Part shown: positions 44,812 through 55,046 of the stretch, in pieces
Position numbering within the stretch: position 1 is the first letter of the stretch
Layout of the letters: every line of letters begins with the position of its first letter
Origin: Bacteroidales bacterium
GTDB taxonomy: Bacteria > Bacteroidota > Bacteroidia > Bacteroidales > JAIOZK01
Assembly: GCA_021740625.1 (NCBI GenBank)
Contig: JAIOZK010000006.1
Location: 1-64,000, forward strand
Reading direction: 5' to 3'
Length of the DNA: 64,000 nt
The notes under the pieces: generated by a model
Seen by the model: only the letters and a program-made list of their open reading frames with translations
Database searches by the model: none
What the model was told of the DNA's origin: nothing
Position numbers and translations under genes: made by a program

Positions 44812-46905
44812 TTAATCCAGCCCCATCGACATACTCACCATCTCCGCAATATCATAATTCTTCATCTTCTCCTCCTGGTTCTTGTACTTGATACCGTCGG
44901 TCATCATGACCATACAGAAGGGGCAGGCAGTTGCCACAACATCGGATTTTGTTTCCATCACATCTTCGATCCGCTCGATGAAAACTTCTTTATTGCCTTT
45001 TTCGGCTTCCTTGAACATTTGTCCGCCGCCGGCACCGCAACAAAGTGCAAAACTCTTACTGCGTTTCATTTCCACCTTTTTGCTTTCAATTGCATTCAGC
45101 ACATCCCTTGGGGCATCATATTCACCATTGCCCCGGCCCAGGTAACAGGGATCATGGAAAGTAACTTTCTGGTTCTTGAATTTTCCACCATTCATGCTGA
45201 GCTTTCCTTCCTTTATCAGTTTGGACAAAAATTGTGAATGATGCACCACTTCATAATTTCCCCCGAATTCCGGGTATTCATTTTTAAAAGTATTGAAATC
45301 ATGCGGATCGCAGGTCAGGATCTTTTTCACTTCATATCCGTTCAGGATCTCAATGTTGGTCATGGCCTGCATCTGGAAAAGCATTTCGTTCCCACCCCGG
45401 CGGGCCACATCGCCGCTGTCGCTCTCTTCGGTTCCCAACACGGCATAATCAATTTTCAGATGGTTCAGTATCTTGATGAATTCGCGGGTAACTTTCTTGT
45501 AACGATCATCGAAAGCGCCTGCCGAACTGACCCAGAAAAGCCATTCGGGCTTCTTCCCTTCGGCTATTTTGTCTGCCATCAGGGGAACATCCAATCCTGC
45601 ATCTTCTGCCCATTTCATGCGGTCTTCAGGTGAGAACTGCCAGGGCGCCCCATTGTTCTCGATATTGGTGAAAACAGCATTCAGTTCACCGGGTCCGGCC
45701 GACTCTTCCATCACCAGGTATCTTCTCATATCCAGGATCAGTGTAGGATGATTGATGTTGATAGGACATTCCTTCGCACAGGCATTGCAAGTAGTACAGG
45801 CCCACAATTCTTCCTCGCTGATATAATCCCTGACCAGTGATTTTTTATCATCATAGCTTAATCCTTCTTTCAGCAGTCCGGGGCCTTTTTCTTTCATCCT
45901 GGCCCTGAGGTCCATCACGATCTTACGGGGTGACAAGAGTTTCCCGGTGATATTGGCCGGGCAAACATCCGTACATCGGCCACATTCTGTGCAGGCCAAT
46001 GCATCCAGGTAATTTTTCCAGCTAGTGTCTTCTGCATCTTTCACCCCGAAACGGGCCGGTGCTTCTTCTTCTCCCTCCGCAGGCTCCTGGAAGGCTGCAT
46101 CAGGATCCATCATCAGTTTCACCTCCTTGGTGATCTCAGGCATATTGGGCAGGTAACCCAGAGGTTCCAGTCTGCTGAGAAAAACATTGGGCACCGACAT
46201 GAACACATGGAAGTGTTTGGAATAGGGCAAAATATTGGCAAATATGAAAATCCACAAAATATGAGCCCACCAGTTGATCTCATGCCAGGTATGTATCTTT
46301 TCCGGTGATAAATGACCAAAGAAGTTGGCCATGTACTCGCTAACCGGGTATACACCGGCAATTTCTTCTCCCGATGATTTTTGCATCAAAACATAAAAGG
46401 TATTCATCCCAAGCAAACTGACCATCAGGATCAGGATGATCGTAAGCGCAATATTCGCATCGATTTTGGAAATGGATTTCATTTCTACGCCATAAAACCT
46501 TCTCACATGCATGAAGATCCTCCGGACCAAAAAGGCAATGATGGCAAGCAGCACGATCAGGGCGAATATATCACCCGAGGCAATGATCACATCATAAACA
46601 GGACCAAGCACTTTCAAAACTCTTTCAGTACCGAAAAGACCATCGATGATCATTTCAATACTTCCAAAAAGTATCACCATAAATCCCCAGAATACCAGGG
46701 CATGCATCAATCCAACCACGGGTTTCCTGAAAATTTTTGTTTGTCCGATGGCCACCTTCAGAGTAATGCCTATTCTCCTGGAAATGTTACGGATCGGAAA
46801 AGGTTTGGTGAGCTTCATATAACTGAATATCCTGTACATTGTATAAGAAAAGACAGCCAGCGTAACAAGAACAGATGCAAGAAATATTATTTGTTTGGTC
46901 TCCAT
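44812..46905 (-). CDS. Membrane Fe-S oxidoreductase, HdrD-like; candidate ETF:menaquinone oxidoreductase
   Basis: A 697-residue protein. The N-terminal 260 residues have about six membrane helices of the NarI/heme-b type. Two 4Fe-4S clusters follow (CTECGRCTDVCP and CTTCNACAKECP), then two cysteine-rich CCG domains as in HdrD/GlpC. The second is intact (FHDPCYLGRG, then ALCCGAGGGQM). In the first, the entry motif reads WVSSAGAFDDR, with Ser where Cys is usual, though CDPHDF is present. Proteins of this layout pass electrons from electron-transfer flavoprotein, reduced by acyl-CoA dehydrogenases, to menaquinone. The nearby icmF and butyrate kinase genes support a role in short acyl-CoA oxidation. 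The family call is strong; the electron partner is inferred. Confidence 0.85.
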   Translation of the reverse strand: METKQIIFLASVLVTLAVFSYTMYRIFSYMKLTKPFPIRNISRRIGITLKVAIGQTKIFRKPVVGLMHALVFWGFMVILFGSIEMIIDGLFGTERVLKVLGPVYDVIIASGDIFALIVLLAIIAFLVRRIFMHVRRFYGVEMKSISKIDANIALTIILILMVSLLGMNTFYVLMQKSSGEEIAGVYPVSEYMANFFGHLSPEKIHTWHEINWWAHILWIFIFANILPYSKHFHVFMSVPNVFLSRLEPLGYLPNMPEITKEVKLMMDPDAAFQEPAEGEEEAPARFGVKDAEDTSWKNYLDALACTECGRCTDVCPANITGKLLSPRKIVMDLRARMKEKGPGLLKEGLSYDDKKSLVRDYISEEELWACTTCNACAKECPININHPTLILDMRRYLVMEESAGPGELNAVFTNIENNGAPWQFSPEDRMKWAEDAGLDVPLMADKIAEGKKPEWLFWVSSAGAFDDRYKKVTREFIKILNHLKIDYAVLGTEESDSGDVARRGGNEMLFQMQAMTNIEILNGYEVKKILTCDPHDFNTFKNEYPEFGGNYEVVHHSQFLSKLIKEGKLSMNGGKFKNQKVTFHDPCYLGRGNGEYDAPRDVLNAIESKKVEMKRSKSFALCCGAGGGQMFKEAEKGNKEVFIERIEDVMETKSDVVATACPFCMVMMTDGIKYKNQEEKMKNYDIAEMVSMSMGLD

Positions 46906-47180
46906 AATTATTTGGTTTTGGAAATGGTATTGTTGATAAATACAAGTATAGGAAGATTTTTTTTAAGTATGATTATAAATTAGATGTCTGGTTCATTGTT
47001 CGATTGTTCCATTGCTCTATTGTTATATGGTTTATCAAATTTCTATGTGTTTTGATATTCTGGGAAATGAGCAACCGAGCAACCGAGCAATCGAACAATC
47101 GAACAATGGAACGATTGAGTAAAGAAATATATGCAAGTTAATTCCATCAGATCACCATCATTCTTTTGATCAACATTCCT
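46906..47180. repeat. Intergenic region with paired inverted octamer arrays
   Basis: Left arm 46991-47021 reads GTTCATT, GTTCGATT, GTTCCATT, GCTCTATT. Right arm 47069-47119 reads GAGCAACC twice, GAGCAATC, GAACAATC, GAACAATG, GAACGATT, GAG. The arms are degenerate reverse complements around about 47 bp. The repeats stand in the divergent gap between the Fe-S protein gene and icmF; no gene lies here. Confidence 0.8.
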
Positions 47181-47188
47181 TATCTTTG
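47181..47188 (+). promoter_or_regulatory. -7 element of the icmF promoter
   Basis: TATCTTTG matches TAnnTTTG, 26 bp before the icmF ATG. A TTTG at 47165-47168 is too close to be the -33 element. Confidence 0.6.
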
Positions 47189-47214
47189 TATCAAATCGAA
47201 CTATTTACGCTAAC

Positions 47215-50200
47215 ATGAGAGTACCTTCTAAGCAAAAGATCTACAAGCCGAAGAATCATATTCGAATTGTAACCGCTGCCAGTTTATTCGACGGACATGA
47301 TGCGGCCATTAATGTAATGCGCAGGATTTTACAATCAACGGGTGCTGAAGTCATCCACCTGGGCCACAACCGTTCGGTGCAGGAAATTGTGAATTGCGCC
47401 ATACAGGAAGATGTACAGGCTATTGCCATAACTTCTTACCAGGGAGGTCATATCGAGTTTTTTAAATACATGTATGATCTGCTCAGGGAAAAAGACTGCG
47501 AACACATCAAGCTTTTTGGTGGTGGTGGTGGAGTTATTTTACCGGAGGAGATTGATGAACTTCATGAATACGGGATTACCCGGATTTACAGTCCGGATGA
47601 TGGCCGTGAAATGGGACTGCAGGGCATGATCAATGATGTGCTTCAGAAATGTGATTTTCCTACCGGCAAAAATATACAGGTAGAACTTAACGGTGGACTT
47701 GAGCAGGATTCAAAACTACTGGGCAATATCATTTCTGCTGCCGAGAACTTCCCCAAATCCATCCAGGATCTGCTGGATCAATTGCGTGAGAAGGTTAAAA
47801 AACATAAGTCACCGGTACTGGGAATTACCGGTACAGGCGGATCGGGCAAATCATCCCTGGTGGATGAGCTGGTGCGCAGGTTCCTGGATGATTTCAAGCA
47901 TAAGACCATTGCCATCATCTCCGTGGATCCTTCCAAGCGCAGAACTGGCGGTGCTTTGCTTGGCGACAGGATTCGGATGAACGCCATCAATGATGAACGG
48001 GTCTACATGCGCTCCCTTGCCACCAGGCAATCCAATCTGGCCATGAGTAAATATGTAAAAGATGCCGAAACCATCGTACAGGCTGCCAGTTATGATCTGG
48101 TCATTCTGGAAACTTCCGGCATCGGGCAATCCGATACCGAGATCATCGATCACAGCGATCTTTCACTTTACGTGATGACCCCTGAGTACGGGGCGGCCAC
48201 CCAGCTTGAAAAGATTGACATGCTGGATTTTGCCGATCTCATCGCGATTAATAAGTTTGATAAAAGAGGCGCCCTGGATGCACTCAGGGATGTTCGCAAA
48301 CAATACCAGCGCAACCATCTTTTATTCGATGAAGATGTTGATGATATGCCTGTATATGGCACCATTGCATCACAGTTCAATGATCCCGGTGTAAACCAGT
48401 TATACAATGCACTGATCAGGATGATCAAGGAAAAAACAGGTGTCGACTTTGAAGCCCATTCCGATGAAATGGATGAATTATCAGAAAAGATCCACATCAT
48501 CCCCCCCAACCGCACCCGCTATCTTTCCGAGATATCCGAAACCATACGCGATTATAACCAATGGGCTGTTGATCAGTCGAAAGTCGCCGACAGACTCTAC
48601 AGCATCCGCCAAACCCTTGAGATGATTGGTGATCTGGCAGATGCAAATACGAAGGAGCAGCTTGAAAATACATACAAAGAGCAGGAACTGAACCTGGATC
48701 CACACAATAAGGAGATCCTGAAGAAATGGGATAAAAAAGTCAAAAAATACAAAGACAAGAAATTCATTTTCAAGGTCAGGGACAAAGAACTCAAAGTGGA
48801 TACTTATACCGAGACCCTTTCCCATACAATGATTCCCAAAGTTATTTTGCCGAAATACAGGAACTGGGGGGAGATTCTGAAGTGGGTCCTGAAAGAAAAT
48901 GTGCCGGGTGAGTTTCCCTTTTCTGCCGGGGTATTCCCTTTCAAGCGCGAAGGGGAAGATCCAACACGTATGTTCGCCGGAGAAGGTGGTCCCGAAAGAA
49001 CCAACAAGAGGTTCCACTATCTTTCCTACGATATGCCGGCCCGGAGGCTTTCCACTGCATTTGATTCGGTAACGCTTTATGGATTCGATCCTGATCTGAG
49101 ACCCGATATCCATGGCAAGATCGGGAATTCAGGTGTTTCCATCTGTTGCCTCGATGATGCCAAGAAATTGTATTCAGGCTTCAACCTGGCCGATCCCAAA
49201 ACATCGGTCTCCATGACCATCAATGGCCCTGCGCCAGCCATGGTGGGCTTTTTTATGAATGCAGCCATCGATCAGCAATGCGAGATATATATCAAAGAAA
49301 ACGGGTTGGAAGAGGAAGTCAAGGGGAAAATTGACGCCTTTTACAAAGAAAGAGGAACAAAAAAGCCACAATATTATGGTGAGCTACCCAAAGGGAACGA
49401 CGGTCTGGGACTGATGCTGCTGGGTGTGACCGGTGAACAGGTCCTGCCCAAAGATGTTTATGAAAAGATCAAGGCAGATACCATTTCCCGTGTCCGTGGT
49501 ACCGTGCAGGCCGATATCCTGAAGGAAGACCAGGCCCAGAATACCTGCATCTTTTCCACAGATTTTGCACTGAAAATGATGGGTGATATTCAACAGTATT
49601 TTATCGACCACAACGTCAGGAATTTTTATTCGGTGTCGATATCGGGCTATCATATCGCTGAAGCCGGTGCCAATCCGATCACCCAACTTGCGCTTACACT
49701 GGCCAATGGTTTCACTTACGTGGAGTATTACGCTTCAAGAGGAATGGACATCAGCAAATTTGCACCCAACTTATCCTTCTTCTTTTCCAATGGCATCGAT
49801 GCTGAATACTCTGTTATGGGGCGTGTGGCAAGGCTGATCTGGGCCAAGGCCATGAAGATAAAATACGGAGCGAATGAGCGTTCCCAGAAACTGAAGTATC
49901 ATATACAGACTTCAGGCCGATCCCTGCATGCCCAGGAAATCGATTTCAATGACATCAGGACCACCCTCCAGGCTTTGTATGCCGTTTACGATAATTGCAA
50001 TTCATTGCATACCAATGCCTATGATGAAGCCATAACCACCCCCACCGAGGAATCGGTTCGCCGGGCGGTGGCAATACAATTGATCATCAATCATGAGCTG
50101 GGGCTGGCCAAAAACCAGAATCCATTGCAAGGTTCTTTCATCATCGAAGAACTGACTGACCTTGTGGAAGAAGCTGTACTGACTGAATTTGACCGCCTCA

Positions 50201-50595
50201 CTGAAAGGGGTGGTGTACTGGGAGCCATGGAAACCATGTATCAGCGCAGCAAGATACAGGAAGAATCCCTGTATTATGAAACCTTGAAACATACAGGCAA
50301 GCTTCCAATCATGGGTGTCAATACTTTTCTGAATTCGAAAGGATCGCCAACGGTAATACCGGGAGAAGTAATTCGGGCTACCCCGCAAGAAAAGGAAAAT
50401 CAGTTGAAAACACTGAAAAACCTTCACAAAACCTACAAAAAGGAAGCTTCAGTATTACTTAATAAACTTCAGGATACAGCTCTTGAAAATAATAATATCT
50501 TTGAAAATTTAATTGAAACAACAAAATACTGTTCCATTGGGCAAATTACCAATGCCCTTTTCGAAGTGGGTGGTCAGTACAGAAGAAATATGTAA
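47215..50595 (+). CDS. icmF: Fused isobutyryl-CoA mutase IcmF
   Basis: An 1126-residue three-part enzyme: an N-terminal B12-binding domain (FDGHDAAIN, with His28 as the cobalt ligand), a MeaB-like GTPase chaperone in the middle ([11 protein letters not shown] at 203-213), and a C-terminal acyl-CoA mutase barrel ([20 protein letters not shown], then [10 protein letters not shown]). This order defines IcmF, which interconverts isobutyryl-CoA and n-butyryl-CoA and, in some members, pivalyl-CoA/isovaleryl-CoA. Methylmalonyl-CoA mutase has a different layout, so I reject that call. The butyrate kinase gene follows by 33 bp. Confidence 0.93.
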   Translation: MRVPSKQKIYKPKNHIRIVTAASLFDGHDAAINVMRRILQSTGAEVIHLGHNRSVQEIVNCAIQEDVQAIAITSYQGGHIEFFKYMYDLLREKDCEHIKLFGGGGGVILPEEIDELHEYGITRIYSPDDGREMGLQGMINDVLQKCDFPTGKNIQVELNGGLEQDSKLLGNIISAAENFPKSIQDLLDQLREKVKKHKSPVLGITGTGGSGKSSLVDELVRRFLDDFKHKTIAIISVDPSKRRTGGALLGDRIRMNAINDERVYMRSLATRQSNLAMSKYVKDAETIVQAASYDLVILETSGIGQSDTEIIDHSDLSLYVMTPEYGAATQLEKIDMLDFADLIAINKFDKRGALDALRDVRKQYQRNHLLFDEDVDDMPVYGTIASQFNDPGVNQLYNALIRMIKEKTGVDFEAHSDEMDELSEKIHIIPPNRTRYLSEISETIRDYNQWAVDQSKVADRLYSIRQTLEMIGDLADANTKEQLENTYKEQELNLDPHNKEILKKWDKKVKKYKDKKFIFKVRDKELKVDTYTETLSHTMIPKVILPKYRNWGEILKWVLKENVPGEFPFSAGVFPFKREGEDPTRMFAGEGGPERTNKRFHYLSYDMPARRLSTAFDSVTLYGFDPDLRPDIHGKIGNSGVSICCLDDAKKLYSGFNLADPKTSVSMTINGPAPAMVGFFMNAAIDQQCEIYIKENGLEEEVKGKIDAFYKERGTKKPQYYGELPKGNDGLGLMLLGVTGEQVLPKDVYEKIKADTISRVRGTVQADILKEDQAQNTCIFSTDFALKMMGDIQQYFIDHNVRNFYSVSISGYHIAEAGANPITQLALTLANGFTYVEYYASRGMDISKFAPNLSFFFSNGIDAEYSVMGRVARLIWAKAMKIKYGANERSQKLKYHIQTSGRSLHAQEIDFNDIRTTLQALYAVYDNCNSLHTNAYDEAITTPTEESVRRAVAIQLIINHELGLAKNQNPLQGSFIIEELTDLVEEAVLTEFDRLTERGGVLGAMETMYQRSKIQEESLYYETLKHTGKLPIMGVNTFLNSKGSPTVIPGEVIRATPQEKENQLKTLKNLHKTYKKEASVLLNKLQDTALENNNIFENLIETTKYCSIGQITNALFEVGGQYRRNM

Positions 50596-50628
50596 ATTGC
50601 ACTAGATTTTTAATTTAAAACAATCTTT

Positions 50629-51705
50629 ATGATTTCGGCAAAGATCTTAATTGTTTATCCTGCGATAGAATCCACATATCTGGCAGTATACCGCAGTACC
50701 GACCTGATTTTTCTGAAAAACATCAAACACACAGCGGAGGAACTTGACAGATTCGGAGATTTGATGGAACAGGTGGAGTGGCGGAAGGATATTATCATGA
50801 AAGTACTGGAAGAAAATGATATCAATATTGAGTTGATTGAACTTGTGATGGGCAGAAGCGGATTGTTGAAGCCTGTTAAATCAGGAGTATACAAGATCAA
50901 TGAGAGAATGCTGGAAGACTTGCGCATCGGTGTGCAGGGCGTGCATGCAACAAACCTGGGTGGGGTTATTGCCTTTGAAATCGCCAAGGACCTCGGGAAA
51001 AAAGCATATATGGCCGATCCTGTTGTTGTTGATGAAATGGAGGAGATTGCCAAAGTTACAGGTCACCCGGAATTCAAACGCCGCTCTATTTTCCATGCAT
51101 TGAGCCACAAACACTTCGCCCGAAAATATGCCAAATCGATCAACAAACCTTACGAGGAGTTAAACCTTATTGTTTGTCATGTGGGAACTGCCGGAATTTC
51201 CATAGGAGCCCACAAAAAAGGAAAAGTGATCGATGTGAATAATTCTTTTGATGGAGATGGACCCTTCGGCATACAAAGAAGCGGCACCCTTCCGATGGGA
51301 GAGCTTGTGAAAATGTGTTTCAGTGGAAAATATACAGAGGAAGAAGTCTTCAGGATGATCACCAAAGAAGGTGGCTATACTGCATATCTGGGTACCAGCA
51401 ACCTGGATGAAATCGACAAAAAAGTACTATCGGGCGACGAAACAACTTTGTTCATTTCCAATGCATTATCCTACCAGGTATCCAAAGAAATCGGTTCCCT
51501 GTATACAGCCCTCGAGTGTGAAGTAGATGCCATCTTGCTAACCGGTAATATCTTCAACAGTGAACGTTTCCTGGAAAATGTTTCCAGACGGGTGAACAAG
51601 GTTGCACCCATTGCACTGTATCCCAGCCAGAACGATTTTGATGCCATGGCATTGAACGGACTGCGTGTGATCAAAAATGAAGTCGAAGTATTGGAATATA
51701 AATAA
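50629..51705 (+). CDS. Butyrate-kinase-family protein with altered phosphate-binding motifs
   Basis: A 358-residue ASKHA-fold protein similar to butyrate kinase over its whole length (KVIDVNNSFDGDGPFGIQRS, ALSYQVSKEIGSL, LTGNIFNSERFLENV). Butyrate kinase makes ATP from butyryl-phosphate. Two key motifs differ: the N-terminal loop, normally NPGSTSTK, reads YPAIESTY, losing Asn, Ser and Lys; and the glycine loop, normally HLGGGISVGAH, reads HVGTAGISIGAH with one extra residue. It may be inactive, changed in substrate, or a partner of a canonical paralogue elsewhere. No phosphate butyryltransferase gene is in the window. It follows icmF closely, suggesting one operon. Confidence 0.8.
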   Translation: MISAKILIVYPAIESTYLAVYRSTDLIFLKNIKHTAEELDRFGDLMEQVEWRKDIIMKVLEENDINIELIELVMGRSGLLKPVKSGVYKINERMLEDLRIGVQGVHATNLGGVIAFEIAKDLGKKAYMADPVVVDEMEEIAKVTGHPEFKRRSIFHALSHKHFARKYAKSINKPYEELNLIVCHVGTAGISIGAHKKGKVIDVNNSFDGDGPFGIQRSGTLPMGELVKMCFSGKYTEEEVFRMITKEGGYTAYLGTSNLDEIDKKVLSGDETTLFISNALSYQVSKEIGSLYTALECEVDAILLTGNIFNSERFLENVSRRVNKVAPIALYPSQNDFDAMALNGLRVIKNEVEVLEYK

Positions 51706-51720
51706 TAATTTTTACGAAGC

Positions 51721-52326
51721 ATGTCTCACTGGTTAGAAGAAGCAGAAAGAGAAGCCCTGGGCAAAGAAAGCAAAAGCAATAGTCCCAGTTTTCTGGACCG
51801 CAAAATGCGTATTGAAAAGAATTACAATGCCCATGCAAAGGAATACAACACCTTTATAAAAAAGCTTGATAAGCTGGTGAAAAGGGTCAATGCCCTGCCG
51901 CTCGAAAAAAAAGATCCTTTTGGCAATATCGATTCCAAAAGCAAAGAATCCAAGCTGCTGAATCATATGCACGTTTTGAAGAGCAGTTTGAGATTCGAAA
52001 AAAAAGTGTACAGGGGTTCTTTCTGGGACCTTATGAAACCCAAACATTTGAAGCATGTGAGGGTAATGCTGATCACCGTAAGCAGCCAGTTTGGTAAAAT
52101 CGGGCTGGATGTGAGGGATGAGGCTCTGCTGAAAGAAAAAATCATTGTGGATAAAGACCTGGTAAAGGCCAAAAAGAAATTCAAAGACGAGGATCGATAT
52201 CATGAATACCTGAACTGGGATATCAAGGATCTGGATGAGGAACTGGCCCTGAAGATCATCGACTGGCTCGCTTTCAAAGCAGAGGTTTATGAATTGCCCT
52301 TTGTGAAAGTCAAATATGAAGACTGA
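51721..52326 (+). CDS. Hypothetical charged protein after the butyrate kinase gene
   Basis: A 201-residue, highly charged, soluble protein without signal peptide that I do not recognise. A long helical N-terminal half (residues 25-75, Lys/Glu-rich) is followed by a more compact part with RGSFWDLMKPKHLKHVRVM. It starts 15 bp behind the butyrate kinase gene, so it is probably the last gene of the icmF operon. Nothing in it suggests an acyl-CoA enzyme. Confidence 0.75.
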   Translation: MSHWLEEAEREALGKESKSNSPSFLDRKMRIEKNYNAHAKEYNTFIKKLDKLVKRVNALPLEKKDPFGNIDSKSKESKLLNHMHVLKSSLRFEKKVYRGSFWDLMKPKHLKHVRVMLITVSSQFGKIGLDVRDEALLKEKIIVDKDLVKAKKKFKDEDRYHEYLNWDIKDLDEELALKIIDWLAFKAEVYELPFVKVKYED

Positions 52327-52477
52327 TCCACACAGAAAAAATTAATTATCCAGATATTTACGAATTTACATTTCTCTACAACACCATTGTTTAAACTCAT
52401 TTCAAATTGCTGCTCCTGAATAGTATGCAGCAATATTTTTTATACTTTCATCGTATAAAATTGAAAATAATGAAATA

Positions 52478-53416
52478 ATGAAAAGAAGGGATTTTCTCCG
52501 CAAAGGGATCGCTGCCGGAGTCATTGGCAGTGCCGCAGTTTCAATGTTCGGATATTCCAAAGTATTAAGAGGCAATCCGATTGGCCCCCAGGCTGATGGC
52601 AAGGAGGGTTTTGACCTTGTAGCCATTCGGGGTAACGATCCCGCAGCCATGTTCGATAAAGGGATTGAGTCGCTCGGGGGGTTGAAGAGCTTTGTGAAAG
52701 CAGGAGACAAAGTAGTGGTGAAACCAAATATCGGCTGGGATGTAATTCCTGAAAGAGCTGCAAATACCAATCCCCAGTTGGTCAAACGCATTGTGAAACG
52801 ATGCTATGAGGCCGGAGCCAAAGAGGTTTTTGTTTTTGATAATACCTGCGATAACTGGGTGAAGTGTTATAAGAACAGCGGTATAGAAGACGCTGCCAAA
52901 AGCGAAGGAGCCAAAATCGTTCCGGGAAATACCGAGAATTATTACCAGGAAGTGGAAATCCCGCAGGCCAAAAAACTGAAAACCGCCAAAGTACATGAAC
53001 GCATCCTTGATTCTGATGTATTTATCAATGTCCCCATATTAAAGGATCATGGATCGGCCAGGTTGTCCATCGCCATGAAAAACCTGATGGGTGTTGTATG
53101 GGACCGTCGCTTCTGGCACAGAAATGACTTGCATCAGTGCATTGCTGATTATTGCACCTTCCCAAAAAAGCCCGACCTGAATATTGTGGATGCTTACCGT
53201 GTAATGAAAAGAAACGGTCCAAGGGGTGTTTCTGCAGATGATGTGGTCAGGGTAGATGCCATGATCATCAGTCCCGATATTGTGGCAGTGGATGCTGCAG
53301 CAACGAAATTTTACGGCAGCGAACCTTCCGAAATCCCTTATATCGCCATAGCGCATGAAATGGGAATCGGCAACATGGATCTTGACAAATTGAAAATCGA
53401 CCGGGTAAAACTATAA
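52478..53416 (+). CDS. DUF362 protein with Tat-type signal
   Basis: A 312-residue protein starting MKRRDFLRKGIAAG, a twin-arginine signal, followed by a DUF362 domain (VVVKPNIGWDVIPERAANTN, then VFINVPILKDHG, and KNLMGVVWDRRFWHRND). DUF362 domains often occur with 4Fe-4S ferredoxin modules; here the next gene, 5 bp away, is a polyferredoxin. Together they probably form an exported redox unit. The reaction is unknown. Confidence 0.88.
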   Translation: MKRRDFLRKGIAAGVIGSAAVSMFGYSKVLRGNPIGPQADGKEGFDLVAIRGNDPAAMFDKGIESLGGLKSFVKAGDKVVVKPNIGWDVIPERAANTNPQLVKRIVKRCYEAGAKEVFVFDNTCDNWVKCYKNSGIEDAAKSEGAKIVPGNTENYYQEVEIPQAKKLKTAKVHERILDSDVFINVPILKDHGSARLSIAMKNLMGVVWDRRFWHRNDLHQCIADYCTFPKKPDLNIVDAYRVMKRNGPRGVSADDVVRVDAMIISPDIVAVDAAATKFYGSEPSEIPYIAIAHEMGIGNMDLDKLKIDRVKL

Positions 53417-53421
53417 TCTGA

Positions 53422-54987
53422 ATGCAATTATACAGGGTGCTGAAATGGATCAGGGTTGGCGTTGCGTTGTTGTTCTTTTTGCTGTTCACCTTTATTTTTA
53501 TCGATTTTTCGGGCTTGCTTCCTGTATGGGTTTATAATTCTGCCACTTACCTTCAATTTGCCCCTTCCATCCTGGAATTCACACAATTGCTAAGCTGGTC
53601 TGCTGCGGGTTTTGCTTTCATTGTTTTGCTGAGCCTGCTCTTTGGCAGGATATATTGTTCCACCATCTGTCCGATAGGAACCCTGCAGGATATCATGATC
53701 AGGATTCACAAAAGATTCAGGATTGCCCGAAGATTCAGGTATGTCAGAACTTACAATATTTTACGGTATAGCATCCTTCTGTTAACCATCCTGGTTTTCC
53801 TTTCAGGAAGTTCCATACTGATCAACCTGCTGGATCCCTTCAGCGGCTTTGGGAAGATTTTTGCCAATATTTTAAGGCCTTTGTATGTGGCAATAAACAA
53901 CCTGGGAGCTTTAATCCTGAATCAGTTTGATGTATACTCCTTGTATCATGTAGAATACAAGGCCTTTGCCCTGCCGGCTTTCCTCTATGCAATGGGACTC
54001 ATGTTTTTGTTATCCTGGTTGACCCTGATCAGGGGAAGGCTGTTTTGCAACAGCATTTGTCCAGTTGGCACCTTGCTGGGTTTGATTTCAAAATTATCGG
54101 TTTTCAAATTGAAGATCCAGGAAAACAGTTGCACAAATTGCTGGCGATGTGCCATGGATTGCAAAGCAGGTTGTATTGATGCAGACAAAATGTACATTGA
54201 CTTCAGCCGATGCATCGGTTGCCTGAACTGCACCATTTCCTGCCCGAACAATGGCCTAAGTTTTGTCCCTGCCTGGAAGAGCAAAAGTGTTCCCGGGAAA
54301 TCAAAGTCAGCAGATGCATCGAAAAGAAACTTCATAAAATACACCGCACTGTTCAGCCTTGGTTTGCATAAAATCCTGAGATCACAGGATAAAATTGTGC
54401 CAACCAAAGACAGCACCATCCCCGAAGAAAAAGAGTTTTCGGTCAGCCCGCCCGGATCACGGAACATTAACCGCTTCAATGAATTGTGTACAGCCTGTCA
54501 TTTGTGCGTCAGTGCCTGCCCCACACAGGTATTGCAAGCTTCATTCTTCCAGTATGGCCTGCAGGGTATGTTTCAACCCTACCTGGATTATCACAAAAGT
54601 TTTTGCAATTACGAATGCCGAATATGCACGGATATATGCCCAACCGGTGCATTGCTGCCCCTCGACCTGGCAGAAAAAAAGCTGACTCAGATCGGACAGG
54701 TACATTTCGAAAAAGGAAACTGTATTGTTGAAACCGAGGGAACTGATTGTGGCGCTTGCTCAGAGCATTGTCCGACAAAAGCCGTTTACATGGTTCCCTA
54801 CAATGGGCTTTTTCTCCCGGAGATCGACCAGGACATCTGCATCGGATGCGGTGCATGCGAATATGCCTGTCCCACAACACCCTACAAAGCTATTTATGTA
54901 GATGGCAATCCCATTCACCAGCAAGCCAAAGAACCCAGTCAGGAAAAAATCCAGGAAGAGAGCAGTGGGGAAGACTTTCCATTCTGA
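53422..54987 (+). CDS. Membrane polyferredoxin (NapH-like part joined to NapG-like part)
   Basis: A 521-residue protein. The first 220 residues hold about five membrane helices with the NapH/YccM motifs YCSTICPIGT and CNSICPVGTL. Then come 4Fe-4S motifs CTNCWRCAMDCKAGC and CIGCLNCTISCP. Near residue 300 lies SKRNFIKYTALFSLG, like an internal twin-arginine or signal-anchor, followed by a NapG-like domain with further clusters (CTACHLCVSACP, CRICTDICP, CGACSEHCP, CIGCGACEYACP). It looks like a fusion of a NapH-type membrane subunit with a NapG-type ferredoxin. It likely moves electrons between quinol and the DUF362 partner encoded 5 bp upstream. Confidence 0.88.
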   Translation: MQLYRVLKWIRVGVALLFFLLFTFIFIDFSGLLPVWVYNSATYLQFAPSILEFTQLLSWSAAGFAFIVLLSLLFGRIYCSTICPIGTLQDIMIRIHKRFRIARRFRYVRTYNILRYSILLLTILVFLSGSSILINLLDPFSGFGKIFANILRPLYVAINNLGALILNQFDVYSLYHVEYKAFALPAFLYAMGLMFLLSWLTLIRGRLFCNSICPVGTLLGLISKLSVFKLKIQENSCTNCWRCAMDCKAGCIDADKMYIDFSRCIGCLNCTISCPNNGLSFVPAWKSKSVPGKSKSADASKRNFIKYTALFSLGLHKILRSQDKIVPTKDSTIPEEKEFSVSPPGSRNINRFNELCTACHLCVSACPTQVLQASFFQYGLQGMFQPYLDYHKSFCNYECRICTDICPTGALLPLDLAEKKLTQIGQVHFEKGNCIVETEGTDCGACSEHCPTKAVYMVPYNGLFLPEIDQDICIGCGACEYACPTTPYKAIYVDGNPIHQQAKEPSQEKIQEESSGEDFPF

Positions 54988-55046
54988 TTACAAATTTTTC
55001 TTAAGAAAAGCGGGACATTTCGCTTGCGAAAGGTATTAAGCTATAA

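Noticed and set aside
44622-44891. Small open frame across MITE-like copy 1
   Set aside because: Its peptide is translated repeat; a related peptide appears in the extended frame over copy 2, which shows shared DNA, not a conserved protein.
46381-46983. Plus-strand open frame of 200 codons inside the Fe-S oxidoreductase gene
   Set aside because: It is antisense to the membrane domain of a well-supported gene; His/Lys/Asn-rich composition with no domain.
47215-50595. Methylmalonyl-CoA mutase
   Set aside because: The order B12 domain, GTPase, mutase in one chain is that of IcmF, not of MCM, which has the mutase first and no GTPase.
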